Assembly: GCA_030686995.1 (NCBI GenBank)
Contig: CM060691.1
Location: forward strand, 90,703,055 to 90,767,054
DNA: 64,000 nucleotides
Reading direction: 5' to 3'
DNA from: Artemisia argyi
Taxonomy: Eukaryota; Streptophyta; Magnoliopsida; Asterales; Asteraceae
Program-made: the position numbers and the translations under genes
Shown here: piece by piece, positions 1 to 12,372 of the stretch
How the letters are laid out: every line of letters starts with the position of its first letter
Position numbering within the stretch: position 1 is the stretch's first letter
The notes under the pieces: generated by a model
Seen by the model: only the letters and a program-made list of their open reading frames with translations
Told to the model about the DNA's origin: nothing
Database searches by the model: none

Positions 1-1463
1 TTGGACTAAAAATGTAACGCGACGACACCTAGAAGGACTAAAACTGTCAATAATGAAAAGTAAGGACTGAAACCGTAAAAACAGAATCACAAGGGTAGAA
101 ATTGATAATATTTAATATTCCAAGCTCAGGATTAGTTATTGGACAATTAGAGGACTATAATTATAAATTTTATATAAAAAGGACTAACGGTGTAACGCCA
201 ACATCGTTAGGGTAAAAATTATAAAATTAGAAAAGGACAAGGACTAAACATATTCTATTTAACATTCTTAGTTATTTTTCCTATGTTTGAAAATTTGATC
301 ACGTCATATGCATATAACCTTTCATTTTTATTTATATATTATATAACTTAACGTTAATAATATATATAACGATATTTCAAACTAGATATTATTAATTATG
401 GTTGAAAAAGGTAAAACTTCGGGGAATAATTTAAATAACGTATTTTGTCATATCATTTATAAACATTAGAATTTCATTTGCATATCATCTATTCATCATG
501 ACGAATATTTATTATTCATTATTCGTTTCGAAATTTCCAAATAGTATTTGGTCAAATTCTCAGATAAATTTATTTATCAGGTTGTATATTGAAGCCGTTA
601 TCATAATTTCGTCCGACTTTACTTTTCTTCATTTCAGTATCAATTAAGGTGAGTCATAGCCTCACATTTACTTATTTTAAAACTCCGTGAGGGGGATACA
701 TGTTATAAACAGATCACAAGTAATTTTCTGTATGCTACCTGACTTTATATATGCCTAAGTTACCTATTGCCACAAGACCCTTTGTCATGAGCCATTAATC
801 ACTATTATGTGAACGCGAATATAATGAATAGATCTATTTAAGGTTTGATAGCCAATCCCATTAATACTTGACGGAATGCCATATGCATGTGGTTAGTCGT
901 ATTAGTTGCGATATATTATATTTGAGTAAAAATAGGAATTGGCAAATCACCTATTACTTGAGGGCAATATTATCATTGACTTGATAATCATCTCCGTTTT
1001 TACGGTATTTGTTAACGTTTTGCGTGTCATGAGACTTAGAGCAATATATATACTGCAATATCAATTTTTCAACTGATTGTATTCTCAATACAATCTTACT
1101 TGTGTATCAAACTGATTACTAAATTTCAAACTCTATGATATCACTCAACATTTTTGTTGACTTTTAAACATGTTATCTCAGGTAATTAGCAGAGGAAGCA
1201 AGCATGAAACGGGCGAAATTATCAAAACTTATCTATTTTCCTTAAATAATGGTGTAAAATAAAGATGTTTAATTCAGTTTAAAACATCAAGACTTCTAGT
1301 ATTATAATACTCTGATGTGACCTTTTGTATTTGAATCTATAATAATGAAACTATGTTTTCAAAACGTCTCTTACGAGCCGTTTTATATCATTATGACTTC
1401 GATCCTCACCGTAACACCCTAATTACTATTCCGCTGCCACATCACGAATTAGGGGGTGTTACA
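1..1463 (+). repeat. 5' LTR (right-hand 1463 bp) of the chromovirus
   Basis: Aligns with 9437-10898. It ends in GGTGTTACA immediately before the primer binding site, giving the usual CA terminus. The left part is outside the window, so the target duplication cannot be checked. Confidence 0.93.
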
Positions 1464-1466
1464 GAT

Positions 1467-1480
1467 TGGTATTAGAGACA
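1467..1480 (+). other. Primer binding site, initiator tRNA-Met type
   Basis: TGGTATTAGAGACA lies three bases after the LTR end. It matches the TGGTATCAGAGC consensus complementary to the 3' end of initiator tRNA-Met except for C to T and a downstream mismatch. The extra copy at 10902 keeps the C. Confidence 0.85.
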
Positions 1481-1710
1481 TAGTTATAGAGAACCAAATG
1501 TTTTCAAACATTGAACTATAACCACACTTTCAAATAAAGTAAATTTACACCATACTATTTTTCGCCCGCCGTGCCTGTTTGCTACCATACTCAGTAAGTT
1601 AATTATTAAGTTTACGATACTTTAATCTTGGTATATTAGAATTTTACATTCTTTGACGATAATAAATTCTTATTTTCACTATCTACGAATTATTACAGTA
1701 TTATGTCGAT

Positions 1711-2613
1711 ATGAGTATATCAGACGCAAATTCTGAGATTTCAGTCGATTCTGTTACGTCGCCTATTTTTCGTCCTACCCTAGTACCTGACGCTGTTTCC
1801 CATGAGACAGAACCATTCGAACAAGATGAAGTTGTAGCAACGCCTGAAAATCCCTATGTGTTGGCTTTACCAACACATATGCCATTACCGCATCATGAAT
1901 TTGATTCATATGCACCCGTCTATATTCCTCCAATTGATGATGCCTATATGGAGAGCCAGCAGTTCCTACTTGCAGATGATATATCCCCGATACACCATCA
2001 TGCTTTACCATCTCTAGCACCCGATCATCTATTTGATCTTTTTAGCCAAACTTATCCATATACATTTCACCCTAGAGAACAAATTCCTGAAGAAGATATA
2101 CCCGCATCTAGCCGACTTCGTATTTCCGACTCTACTCATCCACTTTCACCATCATTACCATATCCTTCTGGTTTCACTCCCCCAGCTCATATCTATGAAA
2201 CTAGTGAGAATGCTAGGACGGAAGTTGTCCCTACTCTTTCACCTTCTACAGTAGTGACGCGTTTGGAACACCACGAAGAGCAGATAGACACGCTTCTTCA
2301 GATGATTGACTATTCATCATTAGACCATTCGGATACAATCAGCAATACCTTACATAGTCTTATAGCTAATAGGATAGAGTTGTAGCAGGGTTTGACTCAG
2401 ATACATTTAGATAACTCAGAGACACGCTCTTTCGCGATATCATTGCGAAGAGAGGGACATAACCGTACTTGGGAAGCCCAGTTAGCACATCGTAGAGTAG
2501 ATACATTGGAGAACCTAGTGGGAGATATGCAGATTCAGCACCATACCGAGATGCATGATCTCCGAACCCAGATTTCAGAGATGAGAGGACATGTGGACGG
2601 ACCTAACCATTAG
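1711..2613 (+). pseudogene. Extra ORF upstream of gag in the chromovirus, one in-frame stop
   Basis: One reading frame of about 300 codons begins at ATG 1711 and is interrupted once by TAG at 2383-2385. The first 200 residues are rich in Pro, Ser, His and acidic residues (disordered in appearance). The C-terminal part, with heptad-like stretches around RRVDTLENLVGDMQIQHH, looks coiled-coil. It shares no visible motif with capsid, protease or pol. It resembles the leader segment found before gag in long Asteraceae Tekay-type polyproteins (recalled resemblance), but here it is a separate frame about 345 bp ahead of gag. The function is unknown. Confidence 0.6.
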
Positions 2614-2957
2614 ATGCAGTTAGTATTTGTATAAGTAATGAGGCATCTAAGCCTGCCGCATGTGGCAATTAATAAAGAAACTTGTATCGTTTTGTTATGT
2701 AAACTCAACTGATCAAGTTATTAATGTTATGTTGTTGGTTATGATATTACTACATATAAATGTTAATTTATGTTTATGGTTGTTCATGTGTATTAATAAT
2801 GCATCTAATATATCGGAATAATTATGATTGCTGAATCGAAATAAAAACTACATATGGTGCCCAATTATTGTTAGAACTCATAAATATTCATTTCCCTACT
2901 TCTCAAAATCATTTAAACATAATCATTGTTTAAATTCTAAAGCCATATTTTTGTGTT
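2614..2957 (+). other. AT-rich non-coding spacer between upstream ORF and gag
   Basis: 344 bp with stops in all frames; I see no motif in it. It may act as untranslated leader for gag. Confidence 0.5.
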
Positions 2958-4106
2958 ATGAATAGCAATATGGAACATGCAAGTAGTGAAGCTTCCAACC
3001 CTGGAGTGATCATGACACCTACAGATGTCCAGAGAATGATTGCCGAGGGCATAACTGCAGCTCGTGAAACTGATCGCTTAAATAACATCAATGGAGCAAA
3101 CAATGAAGCTGATACATCTACTCATCGTAAATGTACTTACAAAGACTTCATGGCTTGTAAACCAACTAATTTCAAGAGAATAGAAGGAGTTACAGAAATG
3201 GCCCAATGGTTTGAGCATACCAAAATAGTCTTCAAGAGGAGCGGCTGTTCTAAAGATAGCAAAGTTACCTTTGCTACAGTAGCTCTTCAGGGAGAAGCAC
3301 TATCGTGGTGGAATACTACTGCAAATGCTATGGGTCAGGATGAAGCTTTTAAACTCTCCTGGAATGAGTTGAAGAAGAAGATGCTTAAAAAGTATTGTCC
3401 CAGGATCGAGATCAGAAAACTAGAGGATGAATTTCATCAACTAGTAGTGAAGTACAATGATCTGAGAACATATGATAGAAAGTTTCTGGAATTGTCAGTG
3501 TTATGCCCAATAATAGTACCAGATATTGAGAAAGCATTGGAGAAATATGTGGAAGGACTACCACCAACTATTGAAGGTGATGTTACCGCATCAAACCCAC
3601 AGACTGTAGAAGAAGCAATGGGACTTGCACATCGATTGTTGAACCGAGTGATCAAAAGAGGTTCTACCTCCATGATCAATGAACATAAAAGGAGTGCTGA
3701 TAACCGTGGAAACAACAATAGCAACAACCGAAACTACAACAGCAACTACAATAGTAACAGGAGCTACAAAAGCAACAACCAAAGCAACAACCGTAACCGA
3801 GATCAACAACAGAACCGTAATAACCATCACCAGCAGCAGAATCGTCGTTAAGAAGCTGCCAGAGCCTATGTGGCAGTGCTCCCAGAAAGGAAAGGTTATA
3901 GTGGGACTCTACCCAAGTGTAACAAGTGTAACATGCATCATACCGGATCATGTAAGGTTACCTGTGGCAACTGCCAAAGAATTGGACACATGACTAAGGA
4001 CTGCCGAGCCACTAGAGCTAACACACAACCGATAGCAGTAAAGTGACATGGTTGGGGTGAATTTAGACATTACAAGACTCATTGTCCGAAGAACACCAAT
4101 AATGTT
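2958..4106 (+). pseudogene. gag: Chromovirus gag: capsid domain and damaged zinc knuckles
   Basis: Start ATG 2958. The Retrotrans_gag-type capsid region spans about residues 60-220 (FKRIEGVTEMAQWFEHTK, ALSWWNTT, LKKKMLKKYCPRIE). Residues 240-297 are Asn/Gln/Arg-rich. TAA at 3849-3851 stops the frame, but the same frame continues into an intact CCHC knuckle, CGNCQRIGHMTKDC (about 3966-4007). A TGA at 4044-4046 falls where the first Cys of a second knuckle is expected and the second Cys reads Trp ([13 protein letters not shown]), so that knuckle is lost. Gag would form the virus-like particle that packages element RNA. Gag and pol share one frame, as usual for Tekay polyproteins. Confidence 0.88.
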
Positions 4107-6210
4107 GCCCGTGGAAGAGCATATGTACTCGGTGATGGAAACACAACTCAGAATCCTGATGTTGTTACGGGTACATTCTTATTAAATCAACACAACGCTA
4201 AGATATTATTTGATTCTGGAGCAGATAAAAGCTTTGTGTCTACTTCGTTTGCCTCAATTCTAAATATTACTCCCAAAGAACTAGATACTACCTACGAAAT
4301 AGACATAGCAAATGGAAATCTTCTAAGTACCAATACCCTAATCAAAAATTGCACCTTAATTCTTCTAAATAAATCTTTCCCCATCGATCTCATGCCCATC
4401 CAACTGGGAAGTTTTGATGTTATCATCGGCATGGATTGGTTATCTAAACACCGTCCCATAATAATTTGTGACAAGAAAGTCATTCAAATTCCACTCAATG
4501 GTGAAACCTTTATCATCCAATGTGATAAAAATAAAACCTCGTTCAATATCATCTCGTACGCCAAGACGGTGAAATACATAAGCAAAGGATGCCATGTATT
4601 TCAAATTCAAGTAACGGAAGGAGAAACAAAAGAAAAGAAGAAACAACTTGATGAAGTGCCAGTTGTAAAAGAATTTTCTGAAGTATTTCCTGAAGACTTG
4701 CCTGGAATTCCACCGACCCGACAAGTAAAATTTTGCATCGAATTAGTGCCTGGAGCAGCACCAGTTGCAAAAGCACCATATCAATTACCACCCTCAGAAA
4801 TGAAAGAATTATCTGAACAGTTGGAAGAACTATCAGATAAAGGATTCATCCAACCAAGCTCATCACCTTGGGGAGCACCAATCCTATTTGTCAAAAAGAA
4901 AGATGGAACGTTTCGAATGTGTATTGATTACAGAGAGTTGAACAAACTCACGGTGAAGAATCGATATCCATTACCAAGGATCGATGATCTATTTGACCAG
5001 TTACAAGGATCTAGTGTTTACTCAAAAATCGATCTGAGATCAGGATATCATCAATTAAGAGTCAGGGAAGAAGACATTCCCAAGACAGCTTTTCGAACAC
5101 AGTACAGACATTATGAATTTCAAGTAATGCCATTTGGTCTTACCAACGCACCAGCAGTGTTCATGGATTTAATGAACCGAGTATGCAAGCCATACTTGGA
5201 TAAATTCGTTATTGTGTTCATTGATGACATCTTAATCTACTCACGCAACAAGGAAGAGCATGTTGATCACTTAAGAATTATTTTAGAGTTACTCAAGAAA
5301 GAAAAGTTTTACGCCAGGTTTTCCAAGTGTGATTTTTGGATTTCTACCGTTCAATTTTTAGGCCATATCATCAACAGCCAAGGTATCCATGTAGATCCCG
5401 CAAAGATAGAAGCAGTTAAAGGTTGGACATCACCCACCACTCCAACTGAAATTCATTAATTCTTAGGTTTCGCGGGTTACTATCGAAGGTTTATAGAAGA
5501 TTTTTCAAAGATAGCAAAACCTTTGATGGAACTCACCCAGAAAAACAAGAAGTACATCTGGGAAGAGAAGCAAGAGTCAGCATTCCAACTCTTAAAACAG
5601 AAACTTTGTGAAGCACCAATATTAGCATTACCAGAAGGAAATGATGACTTTGTTGTGTATTGTGACGCATCTCATCATGGTTTAGGTGCGGTACTAATGC
5701 AAAGAGACAAAGTTATAGCTTATGCTTCACGACAGCTCAAGAAGAATGAAGAAAATTATACCACCCATGATCTAGAATTAGGAGCAGTGGTTTTCGCTCT
5801 TAAGATATGGAGACATTACCTATATGGTACAAAGTGTACGGTTTTCACCGATCAAAAAAGTCTTCAACATATACTGGATCAGAAGGAGCTAAACATGAGA
5901 CAACACAGATGGTTGGAATTACTCAATGATTACGACTGTGAAATTCGTTATCATCCTGGTAAAGCGAATGTTGTAGCCGGCGCATTGAGCAGAAAAGAAA
6001 GAATTAAACATCTTAGAGTTCGATCTCTAGGAATGACAATTCATTCGCCTCTTCCAGCTCAAATCATCAAAGCTCAAACAGGAGCTCTCCAAGAAGAAAA
6101 CCGACAATATGAGAAGATTGACAAAAGGTCAAACAATGAAGAGCAGATTGACAGAATGCCAAATAATGAAAAAGCATTTGTAAGAAGAGATGATGGAATG
6201 TTATGTTTCA
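4107..6210 (+). pseudogene. pol: Chromovirus pol: protease, reverse transcriptase, RNase H
   Basis: Open from 4047 to 5456 in the gag frame. Protease: active-site motif FDSGADKSF at about 4210. [44 protein letters not shown] and the catalytic FIDD box (about 5218-5229, in place of YVDD). TAA at 5457-5459 replaces an expected Gln codon, after which the frame reopens at [15 protein letters not shown]. RNase [14 protein letters not shown], then [22 protein letters not shown] and [11 protein letters not shown]. The frame drifts into unrelated sequence after about 6205, where integrase continues in another frame. It copies element RNA to cDNA in the cytoplasmic particle; this copy is dead. Confidence 0.92.
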
Positions 6211-7510
6211 AGTTTGGATTCCTCTCTTTGGAGGTATTCGAGACCTTATCATGCATGAATCCCATAAATCCAAATATTCTATCCATCCCGGTTCCAATAA
6301 AATGCATCAAGATCTTAAGAAAATTTATTGGTGGCCAAATATGAAAGCTGATATTGCAGAGTATGTTGGTAAATGTTTAACATGTTCTAGAGTAAAGGCA
6401 GTGACTCAGAAACCATCAGGATTACTCGTGCAACCAGAAATACCAGTCTGGAAATGGGAACGAATCACCATGGATTTTATTACCAAATTACCAAGGACTT
6501 CGACCGGATTAGACACAATATGGGTTATTATCGATCGATTAACCAAGTATGCACATTTTCTACCTATCAAGGAGACTGACGAGATGGAAACACTCACTCA
6601 GTTGTATTTTAAGGAAATTGTGATTCGACATGGAGTTCCGATATCCATTATTTCTGATAGAGATAGCCGATTCACCTCAAGATTTTAGGAATCTCTACAG
6701 AAATCTCTTGGTACTCGTTGAGATATGAGCACCGCTTATCATCTGCAAACCGATGGACAAAGTGAAAGAACAATCCAAACCTTGGAAGATATGCTCCGAG
6801 CATGTGTAATTGATTTCAGAAAAGGTTGGGATAAACACTTGCCATTAGCTGAATTCTCTTACAATAACAGCTATCACGCCAGCATAAAAGTTGCACCTTT
6901 CGAAGCACTTTACGGAAGAAAGTGCAGATCACTAGTCTGTTGGACAGAAGTTGGTGATATACAACTCACCGGACCAGAACTAATAAATGACACGACAGAG
7001 AAGATATTCCAAATCAAGCAATGCCTACAAGCTGCTCGTGACAGACAGAAGAGTTATGCTGATGTTAGGAGAAAGCCTATGGAATTTCAAGTAGGTGACA
7101 GAGTCATGTTAAAAGTTTCTCCCTGGAAGGGAATGATCCGTTTTGGAAGACGTGGAAAGTTAAGTCCAAGGTACATTGGACCTTTCAAAATTCTGGAGAG
7201 AATTGGTCCAGTTGCTTATAAGTTAGAACTTCCGGAAGAACTCAGTAGGGTACATCCTACGTTTCACGTATCACAACTCAAGAAATGTTTGTCTAACAAA
7301 ACTCTCGTAATTCCACTGAAAGAGATCAGATTGGACGACAAACTAGTGTTCACAGAAGAGCCTGTGGAAATAATGGATAGAGAAGTAAAACAACTCAAAC
7401 AGAATCGTATCCCCATTGTAAAGGTTACATGGGACTCCAAGCGAGGACCAATTTACACATGGGAATGTAAAGATAGATTCCGTGAGAAATATCCACATTT
7501 ATTTTTATAG
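6203..7510 (+). pseudogene. Chromovirus integrase with C-terminal chromodomain-like tail
   Basis: It starts after a frameshift near 6205 relative to RNase H. The HHCC zinc-binding region includes [11 protein letters not shown] and [12 protein letters not shown] core: MDFITKLP (first Asp), [11 protein letters not shown] (second Asp), [13 protein letters not shown] (Glu). Two stops interrupt it: TAG at 6686-6688, where the family has Trp, and TGA at 6719-6721. From 6725 the frame is open for 261 residues: GPX/Y-type stretch ([16 protein letters not shown]), then the tail ending KYPHLFL. In chromoviruses such tails bias insertion into heterochromatin (established for the group, not shown here). 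Confidence 0.9.
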
Positions 7511-7561
7511 ATCACACTTGTTAGATTTCTTAAAAATTGAATTTCAGGACGAAATTCAGAA

Positions 7562-7575
7562 TGATAAGTGGGTAC
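7562..7575 (+). other. Polypurine tract before the 3' LTR
   Basis: A weak purine-rich segment (GATAAGTGGG) just ahead of the LTR start TGTAGAAC at 7576. Its position fits plus-strand priming; the run is short and interrupted. Confidence 0.6.
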
Positions 7576-10500
7576 TGTAGAACTTTGTAAAAATTCCTTG
7601 TAATTATATCGTTAATAAATAATAATCCTTTGTTACCGTTACTGATTCCCATTATTTCAGAAAAATTTGAAATTTTTCTTATTATATTAACTAGTCGTTA
7701 TCACGATATAATGTAATTCACGAAATGACGGATCCAATTCTCGACACGTTTAACGATACACAAATATTTTGCTAATCCTAAATTGAACTTCCTAATTCTC
7801 AATTAATACCAAACGGACCCTTAATCCTTTCAGCCCAAATCCATGTGGTACTATTCATCAGCCCAAGAATTCAAGCTCAATTTTTAGTTTTAATATTTCA
7901 TATAAATCGACTAGTAACATGCTACAAAACGCTTCTTGTATTCTCAATTTTTACACGCGACACCTATATATTTTTACACCATCTCGTTTATCACCTAGCC
8001 AAATATTAGTGTGTCGAATCTTAGGTTCATATGTCAACTTTTGATACGTTTTTAGAGGGCAAAGTGTTTGACCAAAATCAACCTAAATCGACACCTAAAT
8101 AATTGAATACGTAACCATTTTGTTTCCTGTTTGTTTCTAAGAGTTCCTAATAACATTTCTAACATGATTTTATGTTTAAATGTCAAGTATGATAAGCTAT
8201 AACCAATTGATACACGATTTCTTATATCGTGTACAAATATATATGGTAGTCGACATCTATATGAATCACAAAGACATGCACCTCATTTCTAGCTCTCACA
8301 ACACCTTGTTAAAGTCATAAGATGTAAGAAATTCAACCTAGAACTCTATATTTACTGACATGTATAGTGTATATGGTTTCCTTGAAAATTATTACACCAT
8401 ACGTGTTATAAAATTGTTCTATATGTACTCCATGCTCATTCACTCGTTTCTCTCATTCACCATACACATAATAAACTTCATTACTTCCTAAAAATCATCT
8501 CTGAAAGTCCAAAAATAATCATACGCAAGTATGGAAGCAAGAAAGTAGAATCAGGTTTAATATATACGTGTATTACTTGGGTAAAAATCGTACGTGCCTA
8601 ATTCTCATGTTTCCTTCCTTCACTCTCAACTCTCTACCACCCTAGAGGTGTGGTAAGTTATTTTGATCCCTTGTGAATTCAAGTTACACGTCTAATATGT
8701 TTCATGCATCATAGGTATATTATGTCGAGCATATATAGATTCATATATAATTTTTACGTACATACAAACATGTAGAACCACGAACGTGACTAGCCTCTAT
8801 CTTGGAAGGCCTAGGAGTCACGTAGCACACATATTTCACGTTAGTTTTACTTTACATGCATCATACGAACTCATTTTGGAACCATGTTTAATCGGATAAA
8901 AACTCTATATACTTAGAAATAAATTCAAGTCTTTTACATATATATAAAACGTGCCAGGTGACCCAAGAAACCATCGTATATCTTTAAATATTATGTAACA
9001 AGCCTACCACACTTTTACACGAACTATTAGACCACCTAGCTAGCAAACAATTTCGTATATAAAACATGTAGAAATAAGTTAGTCTCGACACTTAAAATTT
9101 ACCAAAGTGAATCCCACGTACAACCCTTTGAAAACTAACCATTTTAACGACTTGGGCCTAAAAGCCCAATAAGTTGAAAATAAGCACATCAGATAAGCTA
9201 GCTTATCTAAATCTTTTGATATGAAAATAGAACATGAAAAATGACATTTTTAATGAGGTCAACTCGTCTCATGATGTACGGATTTTAAAACGTTATTGGA
9301 CTTTTATTTTGGCTCGTTAAAGGCCCATTTATTGAAAATAAGCTATTTTTACCAAATAAGCTGTTGAAATAAGCTTTATATTTACTAAATAAGCCTCGAA
9401 AATTTTTATATAATTTTTCTCATCATTTTTGTAACTTTGGACTAAAAATGTAACGCGACGACACCTAGAAGGACTAAAACTGTCAATAATGAAAAGTAAG
9501 GACTGAAACCATAAAAACAGAATCATAAGGGTAGAAATTGATAATATTTAATATTCCAAGCTCAGGATTAGTTATTGGACAATTAGAGGACTATAATTAT
9601 AAATTTTATATAAAAAGGACTAACGGTGTAACGCCAACATCGTTAGGGTAAAAATTGTAAAATTAGAAAAGGACAAGGACTAAACATATTCTATTTAACA
9701 TTCTTAGTTATTTTCCTATGTTTGTAAACTTGATCACGTCATATGTATATAAACTTTCATTTTTATTTATATATTATATAACTTAACGTTAATAATATAT
9801 ATAACGATATTTCAAACTAGATATTATTAATTATGGTTGAAAAAGGTAAAACTTCGGGGAATAATTTAAATAACGCATTTTGTCATATCATTTATAAACA
9901 TAAGAATTTCATTTGCATATCATCTATTCATCATGACGAATATTTATTATTCGTTATTCGCTTCGTAATTTCCAAATAGTATTTGGTCAAATTCTCAGAT
10001 AAATTTATTTATCAGGTTGTATATTGAAGCCGTTATCATAATTTCGTCCGACTTTACTTTTCTTCATTTCAGTATCAATTAAGGTGAGTCATAGCCTCAC
10101 ATTTACTTATTTTAAAACTCCGTGAGGGGGATACATGTTATAAACAGATTACAAGTAATTTTCTGTATGCTACCTGACTTGATATATGCCTAAGTTACCT
10201 ATTGCCACAAGACCCTTTATCATGAGCCATTAATCACTATTATGTGAACGCGAATATAATGAATAGATCTATTTAAGGTTTGACAGCCTATCCCACTAAT
10301 ACTTGACGGAATGCCATATGCATGTGGTTAGTCGTATTAGTCGCGATATATTATATTTGAGTAAAAATAGGAATTGGAAAATCACCTATTACTTGAGGGC
10401 AATATTATCATTGACTTGATAATCACCTCCGTTTTTACAGTATTTGTTAACGTTTTGCGTGTCATGAGACTTAGAGCAATATATATATTGCAATATCAAT

Positions 10501-10898
10501 TTTTCAACTGATTGTATTCCCAATACAATCTTACTTGTGTATCAAACTGATTACTAAATTTCAAACTCTATGATATCACTCAACATTTTTGTTGACTTTT
10601 AAACATGTTATCTCAGGTAATTAGCGGAGGAAGCAAGCATGGAATGGGCGAAATTATCAAAACTTATCTATTTTCCTTAAATAATGGTGTAAAATAAAGA
10701 TGTTTAATTCAGTTTAAAACATCAAGACTTCTAGTATTATAATACTCTGATGTGACCTTTTGTATTTGAATCTATAATAATAAAATTATGTTTTCAAAAC
10801 GTCTCTTACGAGCCGTTTTCTATCATTATGACTTCGTTCCTCACCTTAGCACCCTAATTACTATTCCGCTGCCACATCACGAATTAGGGGGTGTTACA
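7576..10898 (+). repeat. 3' LTR of the chromovirus, complete (3323 bp)
   Basis: Begins TGTAGAAC after the polypurine tract and ends GGTGTTACA. Its last 1462 bp repeat positions 1-1463. The length is in the range of long Tekay LTRs. No long ORF is present; the sequence is AT-rich. Confidence 0.9.
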
Positions 10899-10983
10899 GA
10901 TTGGTATCAGAGACATAGTTATAGAGAACCAAATGTTTTCAAACATTGAACTATGACTTCGATCCTCACCGTAACACCCTAAT
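10899..10983 (+). repeat. Retrotransposon stub outside the 3' LTR: PBS, internal leader, LTR scrap
   Basis: 10899-10954 repeats the first bases of the internal region (1464-1519), including the PBS with the consensus C. At a shared TAT the sequence jumps to an LTR fragment (10955-10983) identical to 1397-1425, stopping 38 bases short of the LTR end. This is the remains of a further element copy beyond the 3' LTR. Confidence 0.85.
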
Positions 10984-11738
10984 ATAATACATCTACGTTT
11001 GATTTTGTGCTAATATGGTCTTGTTTTAACCAGTTACCGGTAAAACCGACTACCAATTTATGAAAGTGTGGCGTGTTTTTTATTTTTAGATTTTTTATTT
11101 ATCTAAAATAGTTAGGTGAAAAAACATTTATATAGTCACTCACTCATTTACCAAACGCTGTTATACCACTTTCCCAAATCGTTTTCCCCCCAAAATCAAC
11201 CTAAACACTAATTTGTTTAATTTCATAACTAACCCAAACCATGAAGAGGATATCCATTAGTGTGCATCATAAAGGCACATTTACCTATGATCCATTAGTG
11301 TACACCAACGGTGATGTTGATATTGTTGAGAATGATGATATGAGTAAGTGCAAACACGCAAAGCTATTGAAGATAGTCAAAGAATGTTGATTGTTTCCTG
11401 TTCATGGTATGTATTAATGTGCTCCTAAACAAGATTTAGGTCAACATTTGAAACCTTTAAGGAATGATAGTGAGTTAGCAAATTTTATCAAATTAGCTTT
11501 CGACGATGGTTGCAAGGTAGATCTTTATGCTGAACATCATGGTTATGATGTTATAAAAGTTGTCAGTATAGATATTAGTGAGGAAGCAGTGAATGAAGAA
11601 GCTGATGAAATTGAAATAGAAAATATATCAGAATATGTTGGTCGAGAACACGTAGGTGAAGAAGGTGTTGTTTTTTCAAAGATAGGTATTAATGATGTAA
11701 GAACAATGATCTAGTTTAGGAAGATGATATTATCATGG

Positions 11739-12022
11739 TGTAGTCGGGTGGTCGGCCGGAATAGTATCCGATCACACCCATGGTGGTGATGTTAGAGAGA
11801 GAGAAAGAGAGAGTGGTGTTGCAAGATAAACTTTATTAATAAGAACACACACTCCACTTGTGAGACTAGTGGAGGTATTTATACTATTACAAGGTATCGC
11901 AACCTATTCTTAGCATATGTTGTGATACCAACACAATATTCTGATTCCCCTAGAGACCATACAAGTATCTCGGGGGCCAGATATCTAATCTAGTAAACTA
12001 CTTGTACTTCTGTGTTCCAACA
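11739..12022 (-). mobile_element. Solo LTR, copia-like, inside the MULE relic
   Basis: On the minus strand it starts TGTTGGAACACAG and ends CGACTACA (284 bp), with a TATAAATA box and a downstream AATAAA in LTR order. It interrupts the transposase reading. Flanking 5-mers CATGG and AATGA agree at only three positions, so the target duplication is decayed or the ends are slightly off. Confidence 0.55.
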
Positions 12023-12130
12023 AATGACACTTTTCTAAACAAGTTAGTTGATGGTAAGTACATTAAGGATGATGTTGATGCTAATTTAGGTAAAAGTTCT
12101 GCTAACTTAGGTACAAATGGTAGTAATTCT

Positions 12131-12372
12131 AGGGAAGATGAAGCTGAGAAAAAAGATATTGATGACAGATTTAAGATAAAAGAATTAGAGGCGGACCTAT
12201 AGCTAGTGTAGGTGGTTCCCAAGTACCACGTTAGAAACCCGGATCTTATATAGGGAAGATGAAGCTAAGCAAAAAGATGTTGATGAGAGATTTAATGTAA
12301 AAGAATCAAAGGTGGACCTATAGAAATTGTAGGTGGTTCCCGGGAACCATCTTAGAAACCCTGATCTTATAT
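12131..12372 (+). repeat. 121-bp tandem duplication in the MULE linker
   Basis: Two adjacent copies (12131-12251 and 12252-12372) start AGGGAAGATGAAGCT and end GATCTTATAT. They differ at scattered bases, so the duplication is old and both copies have drifted. Confidence 0.88.

Larger units (their letters stand above)
1..10898 (+). mobile_element. Ty3/gypsy chromovirus (Tekay-like), 5' end outside the window, coding region degenerate
   Basis: Seen: position 1 onward matches 9437 onward nearly base for base, giving direct LTRs around an internal region with tRNA-Met-type PBS, gag, protease, RT, RNase H, integrase and polypurine tract. The domain order RT-RNase H-integrase defines Ty3/gypsy. 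The tail after integrase ([16 protein letters not shown], then a segment ending in KYPHLF) resembles the chromodomain-type end of Tekay/Del chromoviruses; the clade call is inference. The two LTRs differ at roughly 35-40 of about 1460 overlapping positions by eye (about 2.5%). Gag-pol has at least five nonsense codons and one frameshift, so this copy cannot make its own polyprotein. About 1860 bp of 5' LTR lie before the window. Confidence 0.93.

Noticed and set aside
1467..1480. tRNA-like matches at PBS sites taken as tRNA genes
   Set aside because: Only the 3'-end complement of a tRNA is present, at LTR edges; no cloverleaf.
3437..3951. Overlapping minus-strand frames of 79-96 codons over gag
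   Set aside because: Antisense shadows of the AAC/CAG-rich gag tail; low-complexity Val/Cys/Ser strings with no domain.
4292..4791. Minus-strand frames over protease and RT
   Set aside because: Antisense to a clear pol reading; no independent signal.
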